A stretch of 64,000 nucleotides of DNA from Posidonia oceanica (lineage: Eukaryota; Streptophyta; Magnoliopsida; Alismatales; Posidoniaceae): contig JAZBRS010000029.1 in assembly GCA_037176725.1 (NCBI GenBank), forward strand, positions 48,494,001 to 48,558,000. The letters are read 5' to 3'. The notes below the pieces were generated by a model, which saw only the letters and a program-made list of their open reading frames with translations, ran no database searches and was not told the origin of the DNA. The translations under genes were made by a program, and so were the position numbers. Shown here in pieces: positions 1 through 13,135 of this stretch. Position 1 is the stretch's first letter, and the number at the start of each line of letters is the position of its first letter.

Positions 1-2916
1 TTTGCGTGCCTTTTCGAAGTCACGTCTGTTTGTTTGCTCGCTTCCGTAATTTGAGGTTATGTGCCTTTATGAAGTCACGTTTTTTTGTTTGCTCGCTTCT
101 TTAATTTGAGGACGAGTGCCTTTGCGTGCCTTTTCGAAGTCACGTCTGTTTGTTTGCTCGCTTCCTTTATTTGAGATCGAGCGCCTTTGCGTGTCATTCC
201 GATGCCATGTCTGTTTCTTCGCTCACTTTATTAATTTGAGGACAAGCGCCTATGTGTGCCTTTTCGAAGTCACGTCTGTTTGTTTGCTCGCTTCCTTAAT
301 TTGAGGACGAGTGCCTATGTGTGCCTTTTCGATGTCACGTCTGTTTGTTCGCACACTTCCTTAATTTGAGGTCGAGCGCCTCTGCGTGCCTTTTCGAAGT
401 CTCGTCTGTTAGTTTGCTCACTTCATTAATTTGAGGACGAGCGCCTTTGCGTGCCTTTTCGAAGCCATGTCTGTTTGTTTGCTCGCTTCCTTAATTTATG
501 GACGAGCGCCTTTGCGTTCCTTTTCGAAGTCACGTCTATTTGTTTGCTTGCTTCCTTAATTTGAGGACGAGCGCCTTTGCGTGCCTTTTCGAAGTCACGT
601 CTGTTTGTTTACTCGCTTCCTAATTTTGAGGACGAGCGCCTTTGCGTGCCTTTTCGAAGTCACGTCTGTTTGTTTGTTCGCTTCCTTACTTGGAGGACGA
701 GCACCTTTGCGTGCCTTTTCGAAGTCACGTCTGTTTGTTTGCACGCTTCCTTAATTAGAGGTCGAGTGCCTTTTCGAAGCCACGTCGGTTTCTTCACTCA
801 CTTCCTTAATTTGAGGACAAGCGCCTTTGTGAGCCTTTTCGATGTCACGTCTGTTTGTTTGCTCACTTCCTTAATTTGAGGTCGAGCGCCTTTGCGTGCC
901 TTTCCGAAGCCATGTCTGTTTGTTTGCTCGCTTCCATAATTTGAGGACGAGCGCCTTTGCGTGCCTTTCCGAAGCCATGTCTGTTTGTTTGCTCACTTCC
1001 TTAATTTGAGGACGAGCGCCTTTGCGTGCCTTTTCGAAGCCATGTCGGTTTGTTTGCTCGCTTCCTTAATTTGAGGACGAGCGCCTTTGCGTGCCTTTTC
1101 GAAGTCACGCCTGTTTGTATGCCCGCTTCCTTAATTCGAGGTCGAGTGCCATTCCGAAGTCACTTCTGTTTGTTTGCTCGCTTCTTTAATTAGAGGACGA
1201 GCGCCTTTGCGTGCCTTTTTGAAGTCACGTCTGTTTGTTTGCTCACTTCCTTTATTTGAGGACGATCGCCTTTGCGTGCCATTTCGAAGTCACGTCTGTT
1301 AGTTTGCTCACTTCCGTAATTTGAGGACATGCACCTTTGCGTGCCTTTTCGAAGCCATGTCTGTTAGATTGCTCGCTTCCTTAATTTGAGGACGAGCGCC
1401 ATTGCGTTCCTTTTCGAAGTCACGTCTTTTTGTTTGCTTGCTTCCATAATTTGAGAACGAGTGCCTTTGCGTGCCTTTTCGAAGTCACGTATGTTTGTTT
1501 GTTTGCTCGCTTCTTAATTTGAGGACGAGAGCCTTTGCGTGCCTTTTCAAAGTCACGTCTGTTTATTTGCTCGCTTCCTTAATTTGGGGACGAGCGCCAT
1601 TGCGTGCCTTTTTGAAGTCTCGTCTGTTTGTATGCTCGCTTCCGTAATGTGAGGACGAGCGCCTTTGCATGCCTTTTCGAAGTCACGTCTGTTTGTTTGC
1701 TCGCTTCCTTAATTTCAGGTCGAGTGCCTTTTCGAAGTCACGTTTGTTAGTTTGCTCGCTTCTTTAATTTGAGGACGAGCGCCATTGCGTGCCTTTTCGA
1801 AGTCACGTCTGTTAGTTTGCTCGCTACCTTTATTTGAGGTCGAGCGCCTTTGCGAGCCTTTCCGAAGCCACGTCTGTTTCTTCACTCACTTCCTTAATTT
1901 GAGGACAAGCGCCTTTGTGTGCCTTTTCGAAGTCAAGTCTGTTTGTCTGCTCGCATCTTAATTTGTGGACGAGCGCCTTTGCGTGCCTTTTCGAAGCCAC
2001 GTCGGTTTCTTCACTCACTTCCTTAATTTGAGGACAAGCGCCTTTGTGAGCCTTTTCGATGTCACGTCTGTTTGTTTGCTCGCTTCCTTAATTTGAGGAC
2101 GAGCGCCTTTGCGTGCCTTTTCGAAGTCTCGTCTGTTTGTTTGCACACTTCCTTAATTTAAGGACGAGCGCCTTTGCGTGTCTTCTCGAAGCCATGTCTG
2201 TTTGTTTGCTCGCTTCCTAAATTTGAGGACGAGCGCCTTTGCGTGCCTTTTCGAAGTCACGTCTGTTTGTTTGCTCGCTTCCATTATTTGAGGTCGAGCG
2301 CCTTTGCGTGCCTTTCCGAAGCCACGTCTGTTTCTTCGCTCACTTTCTTAATTTGAGGTCGAGTGCCTTTGCGTGCCTTTCCGAAGCCATGTCTGTTTGT
2401 TTGCTGGCTTCCTTAATTTGAGGACGAGCACCTTTGCTTGCCTTTTCGAAGTCATGTCTGTTTGTTTGCTCGTTTCTAAATATGAGGACGAGGGCCTTTG
2501 CGTGCCTTTTCGAAGTCTCGTCTGTTTGTTTGCACACTTCCTTAATTTGAGGACGAGCGCCTTTGCGTGTCTTTTCGAAGCCATGTCTGTTTTTTGCTCG
2601 CTTCCTTAATTTGAGGACGAGCGCCTTTGCGTGCCTTTTCGAAGTCACGCCTGTTTGTTTGTTCGCTTCCGTAATTTGAGGTCGAGTGCCTTTTTGAAGT
2701 TACGTTTGTTTGTTTGCTCGCTTCCTTAATTTGAGGACAAGCGCCTTTGCGTGCCTTTTCGAAGTCACGTCTGTTAGTTTGTTCACTTCCTTTATTTGAG
2801 ATCGAGCGCCTTTGCGTGCCATTCCGAAGCCACGTCTGTTTCTTCGCTCACTTTCTTAATTTGAGGACAAGCACCTTTGTGTGCCGTTCCGAAGTCACGT
2901 CTGTTTGTTTGCTCGC

Positions 2917-4515
2917 TTCTTTAATTTGAGGACGAGCACCTTTACGTGCCTTTTCGAAGTCACGTCTATTTGTTTGCTTGCTTCCATAATTTGAGGACGA
3001 GCGCCTTTGAGTGCCTTTTCGAAGTCACGTCTGTTTGTTTGCAAGCTTCATAAATTGAGGACGATAGCCATTGCGTGCCTTTTCGAAGTCACGTCTGTTT
3101 ATTTGCTCGCTTCCTTAATTTGGGGACGAGCGCCTTTGCATGCCTTTTTGAAGTCAAGTCTATTTGTTTGCTCGCTTCCTTAATTTGAGGACGAGCGCCT
3201 TTGCGTGCCTTTTCGAAGTCATGCCTGTTTGTATGCCCGCTTCCTTAATTCGAGGTCGAGTGCCAATCCGAAGTCACTTCCGTTTGTTTGCTCGCTTCTT
3301 TAATTAGAGGACGAGCGCCTTTGCGTGCCTTTTTGAAGTCACGTCTGTTTGTTTGCTCACTTCCTTTATTTGAGGACGATCGCCTTTGCGTGCCTTTTCG
3401 ATGTCACATCTGTTTGTTTGCTCACTTCCTTAATTTGAGGTCGAGTGCCTTTGCGTGCCTTTCCGAAGCCATGTCTGTTTGTTTGCTGGCTTCCTTAATT
3501 AGAGGACGAGCACCTTTGCGTGCCTTTTCGAAGTCATGTCTGTTTGTTTGCTCGCTTCCTTAATTTGAGGACGAGCGCCAATGCGTGCTTTTTCGAAGTC
3601 ACGTCTGTTTGTTTGCTCGCTTCCTTAATTTGAGGTCGAGTGCCTTTTCGAAGTCACGTTTGTTTGTTTGCTCGCTTCTATAATTTGAGGACGAGCGCCT
3701 TTGCGTGCCTTTTCGAAGTCACGTCTGTTTGATTGCTCGCTTCCTTTATTTGAGGTCGAGCGCCTTTGCGTGCCATTCCGAAGCCACGTCAGTTTCTTCG
3801 CTCACTTCCTTAATTTGAGAACAAGCGCCTTTGTGTGCCTTTTAGAAGTCATGTCCGTTTGTTTGCTCGCTTCCTTAATTTGACGACGAGTGCCTTTGCA
3901 CGCCATTTCGATGTCTCGTCTGTTTGTTTGCTCACTTCCTTAATTTGAGGACGAGCACCTTTGCGTGCCATTTCGATGTCACGTCTGTTAGTTTGCTCAC
4001 TTCCGTAATTTGAGGACAAGCGCCTTTGCGTGCCTTTTCGAAGCCATGTCTGTTAGATTGCTCGCTTCCTTAATTTGAGGACGAGCGCCTTTGCGTTCCT
4101 TTTCGAAGTCACGTCTATTTGTTTGCTTGCTTCCATAATTTGAGAACGAGTGCCTTTGCGTGCCTTTTCGAAGTCCCGTCTGTTTGTTTGTTAGCTCGCT
4201 TCTTAATTTGAGGACGAGAGCCTTTGCGTGCCTTTTCGAAGTCACGTCTGTTTATTTGCTCGCTTCCTTAATTTGGGGACGAGCGCCTTTGCGTGCCTTT
4301 TTGAAGTCACGTCTGTTTGTATGCTCGCTTCCGTAATGTGAGGACGAGCGCCTTTGCATGCCTTTTCGAAGTCACGTCTGTTTGTTTGCTCACTTCCTTA
4401 ATTTCAGGTCGAGTGCCTTTTCGAAGTCACGTTTGTTAGTTTGCTCGCTTCTTTAATTTGAGGACGAGCGCCATTGCGTGCCTTTTCGAAGTCACGTCTG
4501 TTAGTTTGCTCGCTA
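2917..4515 (+). repeat. Higher-order satellite block, copy 1 (about 1.6 kb)
   Basis: This run of monomer variants recurs at 11361-12960 with an offset of about 8444 bp. Shared markers are a rare GCAAGCTTCATAAATTG monomer (3041 and 11485) and a CTCGCTACC monomer near the end (about 4509 and 12952). Related copies carry the first marker near 40765 and 59265. Only a few base differences are apparent by eye between the first two copies. Confidence 0.75.
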
Positions 4516-7500
4516 CCTTTATTTGAGGTCGAGCGCCCTTGCGAGCCTTTCCGAAGCCACGTCTGTTTCTTCGCTCACTTCCTTAATTTGAGGACAAGCG
4601 CCTTTGTGTGCCTTTTCGAAGTCAAGTCTGTTTGTTTGCTCGCTTCTTAATTTGAGGACGAGCGCCTTTGCGTGCCTTTTCGAAGCCACGTCGGTTTCTT
4701 CGCTCACTTCCTTAATTTGAGGACAAGCGCCATTGTATGCCGTTTCGATGTCATGTCTGTTTGTTTGCTCACTTCCTTAATTTGAGGACGAGCGCCTTTG
4801 CGTGCCTTTTCGAAGTCTCGTCTGTTTGTTTGCACACTTCCTTAATTTGAAGACAAGCGCCTTTGCGTGTCTTTTCGAAGCCATGTCTGTTTGTTTGCTC
4901 GCTTCCTTACTTTGAGGACGAGCGCCTTTGCGTGCCTTTTCGAAGTCACGTCTGTTTGTTTGCTCGCTTCCTTTATTTGAGGTCGAGCGCCTTTGCGTGC
5001 CTTTCCGAAGCCACGTCTGTTTCTTCGCTCACTTTCTTAATTTGAGGTCGAGTGCCTTTGCGTGCCTTTCCGAAGCCATGTCTGTTTGTTTGCTGGCTTC
5101 CTTAATTTGAGGACGAGCGCCTTTGCTTGCCATTTCGAAGTCATGTCTGTTTGTTTGCTCGCTTCTAAATTTGAGGACGAGGGCCTTTGCGTGCCTTTTC
5201 GAAGTCACGTCTGTTTATTTGCTCGCTTCCTTAATTAGGGGACGAGCACCTTTGCGTGCCTTTTCGAAGTCACGTCTGCATGTTTGCTCGCTTCCTTAAT
5301 TGGCGGACAAGCGCCTTTGCGTGCCTTTTCGAAGTCACGTCTGTTTGTTTGTTCGCTTCCGTAATTTGAGGTCGAGTGCCTTTTTGAAGTTACGTTTGTT
5401 TGTTTGCTCGCTTCTTTAATTTGAGGACGAGCGCCTTTGCGTGCCTTTTCGATGTCACGTCTGTTAGTTTGTTCGCTTCCTTTATTTGAGATCGAGCGCC
5501 TTTGCGTGCCTTTCCGAAGCCACGTCTGTTTCTTCGCTCACTTTCTTAATTTGAGGAGAAGCACCTCTGTGTGCCGTTCCGAAGTCACGTCTGTTTGTTT
5601 GCTCGCTACCTTAATATTTGGACGAGTGCCTATGCGTGCCTTTTCGATGTCACGTCTGTTTGTTTGCACACTTCCTTAATTTGAGGACGAGCGCCTTTGC
5701 GTGCCTTTCCGAAGTCTCGTCTGTTTGTTTGCTCACTTCCTTAATTTGAGGACGAGCGCCTTTCCGTGCCTTTTCGAAGCCATGTCTGTTAGTTTGCTCG
5801 CTTCCTTAATTTAAGGACGAGCGCCTTTGCGTGCCTTTTCTAAGTCACGTCTATTTGTTTGCATGCTTCCTTAATTTGAGGACGAGCGCCTTTGCGTGCC
5901 TTTTCGAATTCACGTATGTTTGTTAGCTAGCTTCGTAAATTGAGGACGAGAGCCACTACGTGCCTTTTCGAAGTCACGTCTGTTTATTTGCTCGCTTCCT
6001 TAATTTGGGGACGAGCGCCTTTGCGTGCCTTTTTGAAGTCAAGTCTATTTGTTTGCTCGCTTCCTTAATTTGAGGACCAGCGCCTTTGCATGCCTTTTCG
6101 ATGTCACGTCTGTTTGTTTGCTCACTTCCTTAATTTGACTTTGAGCGCCTTTGCGTGCCTTTCCGAAGCCATGTCTGTTTGTTTGCTGGCTTCCTTAATT
6201 TGAGGACGAGCGCCTTTGCGAGCCATTTCGAAGTCATCTCTGTTTGTTTGCTCGCTTCCTTAATTTGAGGACGAGCGCCTTTGCGTGCCATTCCGAAGCC
6301 ATGTCTGTTTGTTTGCTCACTTGCTTAATTTGAGGACGAGCGCCTTTGCGTGCCTTTTCAAAGTCTCGTCTGTTTGTTTGCTCACTTCCTTAATTTGAGG
6401 ATGAGCGCCTTTGCGTGCCTTTTCGAAGCCATGTCTGTTTGTTTGCTCGTTTCCTTAATTTGAGGACGAGCATCTTTGCGTGCCGTTTCGAAGTCACGTC
6501 TATTTGTTTGCTTGCTTCCTTAATTTGGGGACGAGCACCTTTGTGTGCCTTTACGATGTCACGTCTGTTTGTTTGCTCGCATCCTTAATTTGAGGTCGAG
6601 CGCCTTTGCGTGCCTTTCCGAAGCCACGTCTGTTTCTTCGCTCACATCCTTTATTTGAGGACGAGCGCCTTTGCGTGCCTTTTCGAAGTCTCTTCTGTTT
6701 GTTTGCTCACTTCCTTAATTTGAGGACGAGCGCCTTTGCGTGCCTTTTCGAAGCCATGTCCGTTTGTTTGCTCGCTTCCTTAATTTGAGGACGAGCGCCT
6801 TTGCGTGCCTTTTCGAAGTCACGTCCGTTTGTTTGCTCGCTTCCTTTATTAGAGGTCGAGCGCCAATGCGTGCCTTTCCGAAGCCACGTCTGTTTCTTCG
6901 CTCACTTTCTTAATTTGAGGACATGCGCCTTTGTGTCCCTTTTCGAAGTCATGTCTGTTTGTTTGCTCGCTTCCAAAATTTGAGGACGAGTACCTTTGCG
7001 AAGTCACGTCTGTTTGTTTGCTCGCTTCCTTAATTTGAGGTCGAGTGCCTTTTCGAAGTCACGTCTGTTTGTTTGCTCGCTTCTTTAATTTGAGGACGAG
7101 CACCATTACGTGCCTTTTCGATGTCACGTCTGTTTGTTTGCTCGCTTCCATAATTTGAGGACGAGCGCCTTTGCGAGCCTTTTCGATGTCACGTCTGTTT
7201 GTTTGCTCACTTCCTTAATTAGAGGACGAGTGCCTTTGCGTGCCTTTCCGAAGCCATGTCTGTTTGTTTGCGGGCTTCCTTAATTTATAGGATGAGCTCC
7301 TTTGCGTGCCTTTTCGAAGTCACATCAGTTTGTTTGCTCGTTATTAATTTGAGGACGAGAGCCTTTGCGTGCCTTTTCAAAGTCACGTCTGTTTATTTGC
7401 TCGCTTCCTTAATTTGGAGACAAGCGCCTTTGCGTGCCTTTCTGAAGTCACGTCTGTTTGTTTGCTCGCTTCCATAATTTGAGGACGAGCGTCTTTGCGT

Positions 7501-10500
7501 GCCTTTTCGAAGTCACGTCTGTTTGTTTGCTCGCTTCCTTAATTTGAGGTCGAGTGCCTTTTCGAAGTCACGTCTGTTAGTTTGCTCGCTTCTTTAATTA
7601 GAGGACGAGCGCCTTTGCGTGCCTTTTTGAAGTCACGTCTTTTTGTTTGCTCACTTCCTTTATTTGAGGACGAGCGCCTTTGCGTGCCTTTTTGAAGTCA
7701 CGTCTGCATGTTTGCTCGCTTCCTTAATTTGAGGACAAGCGCCTTTGCGTGCCTTTTCGAAGTCACGTCTGTTTGTTTCCTCGCTTCCGTAATTTGAGGT
7801 CGAGTGCCTTTTTGAAGTCACGTTTGTTTGTTTGCTCGCTTCTTTAATTTGAGGACGAGCGCCTTTGCGTGTCTTTTCGAAGTCACGTCTGTTTGTTTGC
7901 TCGCTTCCTTTATGTTAGATCGAGCGCCTTTGCGTGCCATTCCGAAGCCACGTCTGTTTCTTCGCTCACTTTCTTAATTTGAGGACAAGCGCCTTTGTGT
8001 GCCTTTTCGAAGTCACGTCTGTTTGTTTGCTCACTTCTTAATTTGAGGACGAGTGCCTATGCGTGCCTTTTCGATGTCACGTCCGTTTGTTTGCGCACTT
8101 CCTTAATTTGAGGACGAGCGCCTTTGCGTGCCTCTTCGAAGTCTCGTCTATTTGTTTGCTCACTTCCTTAATTTGAGGACGAGCGCCTTTGCGTGCCTTT
8201 TCGAAGCCAAGTCTGTTTGTTTGCTCGCTTCCTTAATTTAAGGACGAGCGCCTTTGCGTTCCTTTTCGAAGTCACGTCTATTTGTTTGCTTGCTTCCGTA
8301 ATTTGAGGACGAGCGCCTTTGCGTGCCTTTTCGAAGTCACGTCAGTTTGTTTACTCGCTTCCTTAATTTGAGGACGAGCGCCTTTGCGTGCCTTTTCGAA
8401 GTCACGTCTGTTTGTTTGTTCGCTTCCTTACTTTGAGGACGAGCACCTTTGCGTGCCTTTTCGAAGTTACGTCTGTTTGTTGGCACGCTTCCTTAATTTG
8501 AGGTCGAGTGCCTTTTCGAAGTCACGTCTGTTTGTTTGCTCGCTTCTTTAATTTGAGGACGAGCACCTTTACGTGCCTTTTCGAAGTCACGTCTATTTGT
8601 TTGCTTGCTTCCATAATTTGAGGACGAGCGCCTTTGCGTGCCTTTTTGAAGTCACGTCTGTTTGTTTGCTCACTTCCTTTATTTGAGGACGAGCGCCTTT
8701 GCGTGCCTTTTCGAAGTCACGTCTGTTTGTTTGCTCACTTCCTTAATTTGAGGTCGAGCGCCTTTGCGTGCCTTTCCGAAGCCATGTCAGTTTGTTTGCT
8801 CGCTTCCAAAATTTGAGGACGAGCGCCTTTGCGTGCCATTCCGAAGCCTTGTCTGTTTGTTTGCTCACTTCCTTAATTTGAGGACGAGCGCCTTTGCGTG
8901 CCTTTTCAAAGTCTCGTCTGTTTGTTTGCTCACTTCCTTAATTTGAGGACGAGCGCCTTTGCGTGCCTTTTCGAAGCCATGTCGGTTTGTTTGCTCGTTT
9001 CCTTAATTTGAGGACAAGCGCCTTTGCGTGCCTTTTCGAAGTCACGTCTATTTGTTTGCTTGCATCCATAATTTGAGGACGAGCGCCTTTGCATGCCCTT
9101 ACGAAGTCACGTCTGTTTGTTTGCTCGCTTCCTTAATTTGAGGACGAGCGCCTTTGCGTGCCTTTCCGAAGCCATGTCTATTTGATTGCTGGCTTCGTTA
9201 ATATGAGGACAAGTGCCTATGCGTGCCTTTTCGAAGACATGTCCATTTGTTTGCTCGCTTCTTAATTTGAGGACGAGAGCCTTTGCGTGCCTTTTCGAAG
9301 TCACGTCCGTTTATTTGCTAGCTTCCTTAATTTGGGGACGAGCGCCTTTGCGTGCCTTTTTGAAGTCACGTCTGTTTGTTTGCGCGCTTCCGTAATTTGA
9401 GGACGAGCGCCTTTGCGTGCCTTTCCGAAGTCACGTCTGTTTGTTTGCTCGCTTCCTCAATTTGCGGTCGAGTGCCTTTTCGAAGCCACGTTTGTTTGTT
9501 TGCACGCTTCTATAATACGAGGACGAGCGCCTAAGCGTGCCTTTGCGAAGTCACGTCTGTTTGTCTGCTCGCTTCCTTTATTTGAGATCAAGCGCCTTTG
9601 CGTGCCTTTCCGAAGCCACGTCTGTTTCTTCGCTCACTAACTTAATTTGAGGACAAGCGCCTTTGTGTGCCTTTTCGAAGTCATGTCTGTGTGTTTGCTC
9701 GCCTCCTTAATTTGAGGACGAGTGCCTTTGCGTGCCTTTTCGATGTCACGTCTGTTTGTTTGCTCACTTCCTTAATTTGAGGACGAGCGCCTTTGCGTGC
9801 CTTTTCGAAGTCTCGTCTGTTTGTTTGCTCACTTCCTTAATTTGAGGACGAGCGCCTTTGCGTGCCTTTTCGAAGCCATGTCTGTTTGTTTGCTGGCTTC
9901 CTTAATTTGAGGACGAGCGCCTTTGCTTGCCTTTCCGAAGTCATGTCTGTTTGTTTGCTCGCTTCTAAATTTGAGGACGAGAGCCTTTGCGTGCCTTTTC
10001 GAAGTCACGTCTGTTTTTTTGCTCGCTTCCTTAATTTGGGGACGAGCGCCTTTGCGTGCCTTTTTGAAGTCACGTCTGTTTGTTTGCTCGCTTTCTTAAT
10101 TTGAGGACGAGCGCCTTTGCGTGCCTTTTCGAAGTCACGTCTGTTTATTTGCACGCTTCCTTAATTCGAGGTCGAGTGCCTTTTCGAAGTCACGTCTGTT
10201 TGTTTGCTCGCTTCTTTAATTAGAGGACGAGCGCCTTTGCGTGCCTTTTTGAAGTCACGTCTGTTTGTTTGCTCACTTCCTTTATTTGAGGACGAGCGCC
10301 TTTGCGTGCCTTTTCGAAGTCACGTCTGTTTGTTTGCTCACTTCCTTAATTTGAGGTCGAGTGCCTTTGCGTGCCTTTCCGAAGCCATGTCTGTTTGTTT
10401 GCTGGCTTCCTTAATTTGAGGTCGAGCGCCTTTGCTTGCCTTTTCGAAGTCATGTCTGTTTGTTTGCTCGCTTCTAAATTTGAGGACGAGAGCCTTTGCG

Positions 10501-11360
10501 TGCCTTTTCGAAGTCACGTCTGTTTATTTGCTAGCTTCCTTAATTTGGGGACGAGCGCCTTTGCGTGCCTTTTTGAAGTCACATCTGCATGTTTGCTCGC
10601 TTCCTTAATTTGAGGACAAGCGCCTTTGCGTGCCTTTTCGAAGTCACGTCTGTTTGTTTGCTCGCTTCCGTAATTTGAGGTTATGTGCCTTTATGAAGTC
10701 ATGTTTTTTTGTTTGCTCGCTTCTTTAATTTGAGGACGAGTGCCTTTGCGTGCCATTCCGAAGCCATGTCTGTTTCTTCGCTCACTTTATTAATTTGAGG
10801 ACCAGCGCCTTTGTGTGCCTTTTCGAAGTCACGTCTGTTTGTTAGCTCGCTTCCTTAATTTGAGGACGAGTGCCTATGTGTGCCTTTTCGATGTCACGTC
10901 TGTTTGTTTGCACACTTCCTTAATTTGAGGACGAGCGCCTCTGCGTGCCTTTTCGAAGTCTCGTCTGTTTGTTTGCTCACTTCATTAATTTGAGGACGAG
11001 CGCCTTTGCGTGCCTTCTCGAAGCCATGTCTGTTTGTTTGCTCGCTTCCTTAATTTAAGGACGAGCGCCTTTGCGTTCCTTTTCGAAGTCACGTCTATTT
11101 GTTTGCTTGCTTCCTTAATTTGAGGACGAGCGCCTTTGCGTGCCTTTTCGAAGTCACGTCTGTTTGTTTACTCGCTTCCTTATTTTGAGGACGAGCGCCT
11201 TTGCGTGCCTTTTCGAAGTCACGTCTGTTTGTTTGTTCGCTTCCTTACTAGGAGGACGAGCACCTTTGCGTGCCTTTTCGAAGTCACGTCTGTTTGTTTG
11301 CACGCTTCCTTAATTAGAGGTCGAGTGCCTTTTCAAAGTCACGTCTGTTTGTTTGCTCGC

Positions 11361-12960
11361 TTCTTTAATTTGAGGACGAGCACCTTTACGTGCCTTTTCG
11401 AAGTCACGTCTATTTGTTTGCTTGCTTCCATAATTTGAGGACGAGCGCCTTTGCGTGCCTTTTCGAAGTCACGTCTGTTTGTTTGCAAGCTTCATAAATT
11501 GAGGACGATAGCCATTGCGTGCCTTTTCGAAGTCACGTCTGTTTATTTGCTCGCTTCCTTAATTTGGGGACGAGCGCCTTTGCATGCCTTTTTGAAGTCA
11601 AGTCTATTTGTTTGCTCGCTTCCTTAATTTGAGGACGAGCGCCTTTGCGTGCCTTTTCGAAGTCGTGCCTGTTTGTATGCCCGCTTCCTTAATTCGAGGT
11701 CGAGTGCCAATCCGAAGTCACTTCTGTTTGTTTGCTCGCTTCTTTAATTAGAGGACGAGCGCCTTTGCGTGCCTTTTTGAAGTCACGTCTGTTTGTTTTC
11801 TCACTTCCTTTATTTGAGGACGATCGCCTTTGCGTGCCTTTTCGAAGTCACATCTGTTTGTTTGCTCACTTCCTTAATTTGAGGTCGAGTGCCTTTGCGT
11901 GCCGTTCCGAAGCCATGTCTGTTTGTTTGCTGGCTTCCTTAATTAGAGGACGAGCACCTTTGCGTGCCTTTTCGAAGTCATGTCTGTTTGTTTGCTCGCT
12001 TCCTTAATTTGAGGACGAGCGCCATTGCGTGCTTTTTCGAAGTCACGTCTGTTTGTTTGCTCGCTTCCTTAATTTGAGGTCGAGTGCCTTTTCGAAGTCA
12101 CGTTTGTTTGTTTGCTCGCTTCTATAATTTGAGGACGAGTGCCTTTGCGTGCCTTTTCGAAGTCACGTCTGTTTGTTTGCTCGCTTCCTTTATTTGAGGT
12201 CGAGCGCCTTTGCGTGCCATTCCGAAGCCACGTCAATTTCTTCGTCACTTCCTTAATTTGAGAACATGCGCCTTTGTGTGCCTTTTAGAAGTCATGTCCG
12301 TTTGTTTCTTCGCTTCCTTAATTTGACGACGAGTGCCTTTGCGTGCCATTTCGATGTCTCGTCTGTTTGTTTGCTCACTTCCTTAATTTGAGGACGAGCA
12401 CCTTTGCGTGCCATTTCAAAGTCACGTCTGTTAGTTTGCTAACTTCCGTAATTTGAGGACAAGCGCCTTTGCGTGCCTTTTCGAAGCCATGTCTGTTAGA
12501 TTGCTCGCTTCCTTAATTTGAGGACGTGCGCCTTTGCGTTCCTTTTCGAAGTCACGTCTATTTGTTTGCTTGCTTCCATAATTTGTGAACGAGTGCCTTT
12601 GCGTGCCTTTTCGAAGTCACGTCTGTTTGTTTGTTTGCTCGCTTCTTAATTTGAGGACGAGAGCCTTTGCGTGCCTTTTCAAAGTCACGTCTGTTTATTT
12701 GCTCGCTTCCTTAATTTGGGGACGAACGCCTTTGCGTGCCTTTTTGAAGTCTCGTCTGTTTGTATGCTCGCTTCCGTAATGTGAGGACGAGCGCCTTTGC
12801 TTGCCTTTTCGAAGTCACGTCTGTTTGTTTGCTCGCTTCCTTAATTTCAGGTCGAGTGCCTTTTCGAAGTCACGTTTGTTAGTTTGCTCGCTTCTTTAAT
12901 TTGAGGACGAGCGCCATTGCGTGCCTTTTCAAAGTCACGTCTGTTAGTTTGCTCGCTACC
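11361..12960 (+). repeat. Higher-order satellite block, copy 2, interrupted by the retrotransposon
   Basis: This block corresponds monomer by monomer to 2917-4515 (offset about 8444 bp). The retrotransposon landed in its last recognisable monomer, so the continuation of the block is found at 39927 onward. The intact relatives therefore act as empty-site references. Confidence 0.75.
12956..12960. repeat. Target-site duplication, left copy (CTACC)
   Basis: The 5 bp immediately before the LTR terminus TGTAGTAATC match the 5 bp immediately after the other LTR terminus. The duplicated bases are part of the satellite monomer ...GCTCGCTACCTTTATTTGAGG seen uninterrupted elsewhere in the array. Confidence 0.95.
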
Positions 12961-13123
12961 TGTAGTAATCCCGGTGTTCGGATCGTCCATGCACGATGCC
13001 AAAGCTCGCGTGCACCGATCGGAATCAGGCTCACTATAAGCGGCTATGTCCGAGAAGGAAGACCTAACTCGAAAACATTTAAAAGGGGAAAAAGGGAAAG
13101 AAAAGAAGAAGATAAGACAAAAT

Positions 13124-13135
13124 CGGAGTCGCCAC
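13124..13135 (-). other. PBS-core duplicate inside the 3' LTR
   Basis: The plus strand reads CGGAGTCGCCAC, the same 12 bases as the inner end of the primer-binding site plus its spacer base (33919-33930). It lies about 165 bp from the LTR's inner-type terminus. Exact 12-base identity in an otherwise unrelated context is unlikely to be chance but could reflect an older LTR boundary. Confidence 0.6.

Larger units (their letters stand above)
1..12960 (+). repeat. 65-bp tandem satellite array, left arm
   Basis: Tandem monomers of about 65 bp, all in the same orientation, fill this stretch (about 200 copies). A typical monomer begins TTGAGGACGAGCGCCTTTGC, continues through a GAAGTCACGTCTGTTTGTTT core and ends GCTCGCTTCCTTAAT. 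A frequent variant is 10 bp shorter because TTTGCGTGCC is missing between two GCCTTT motifs. Other variants carry GCCACGTCTGTTTCTTC or an extra TGTT. Variants recur in the same order kilobases apart, so the array has higher-order structure. Scattered open frames of 60-100 aa on both strands change frame at each monomer and carry no recognisable domain, so I do not call genes. The array is cut at 12960 by the retrotransposon and continues beyond the left window edge. Confidence 0.97.

Noticed and set aside
577..879. Satellite open frames of 60-120 aa on both strands (MRAFSKSRLFVCSLP-like and TSKRHAKALVLKLR-like peptides)
   Set aside because: They repeat throughout the array, shift frame every monomer and end after about three monomers. 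They follow from the 65-bp repeat and show no domain or gene context.
1..12960. CRISPR-like array of short repeats
   Set aside because: Repeats are contiguous and there are no unique spacers; this is a eukaryotic satellite.
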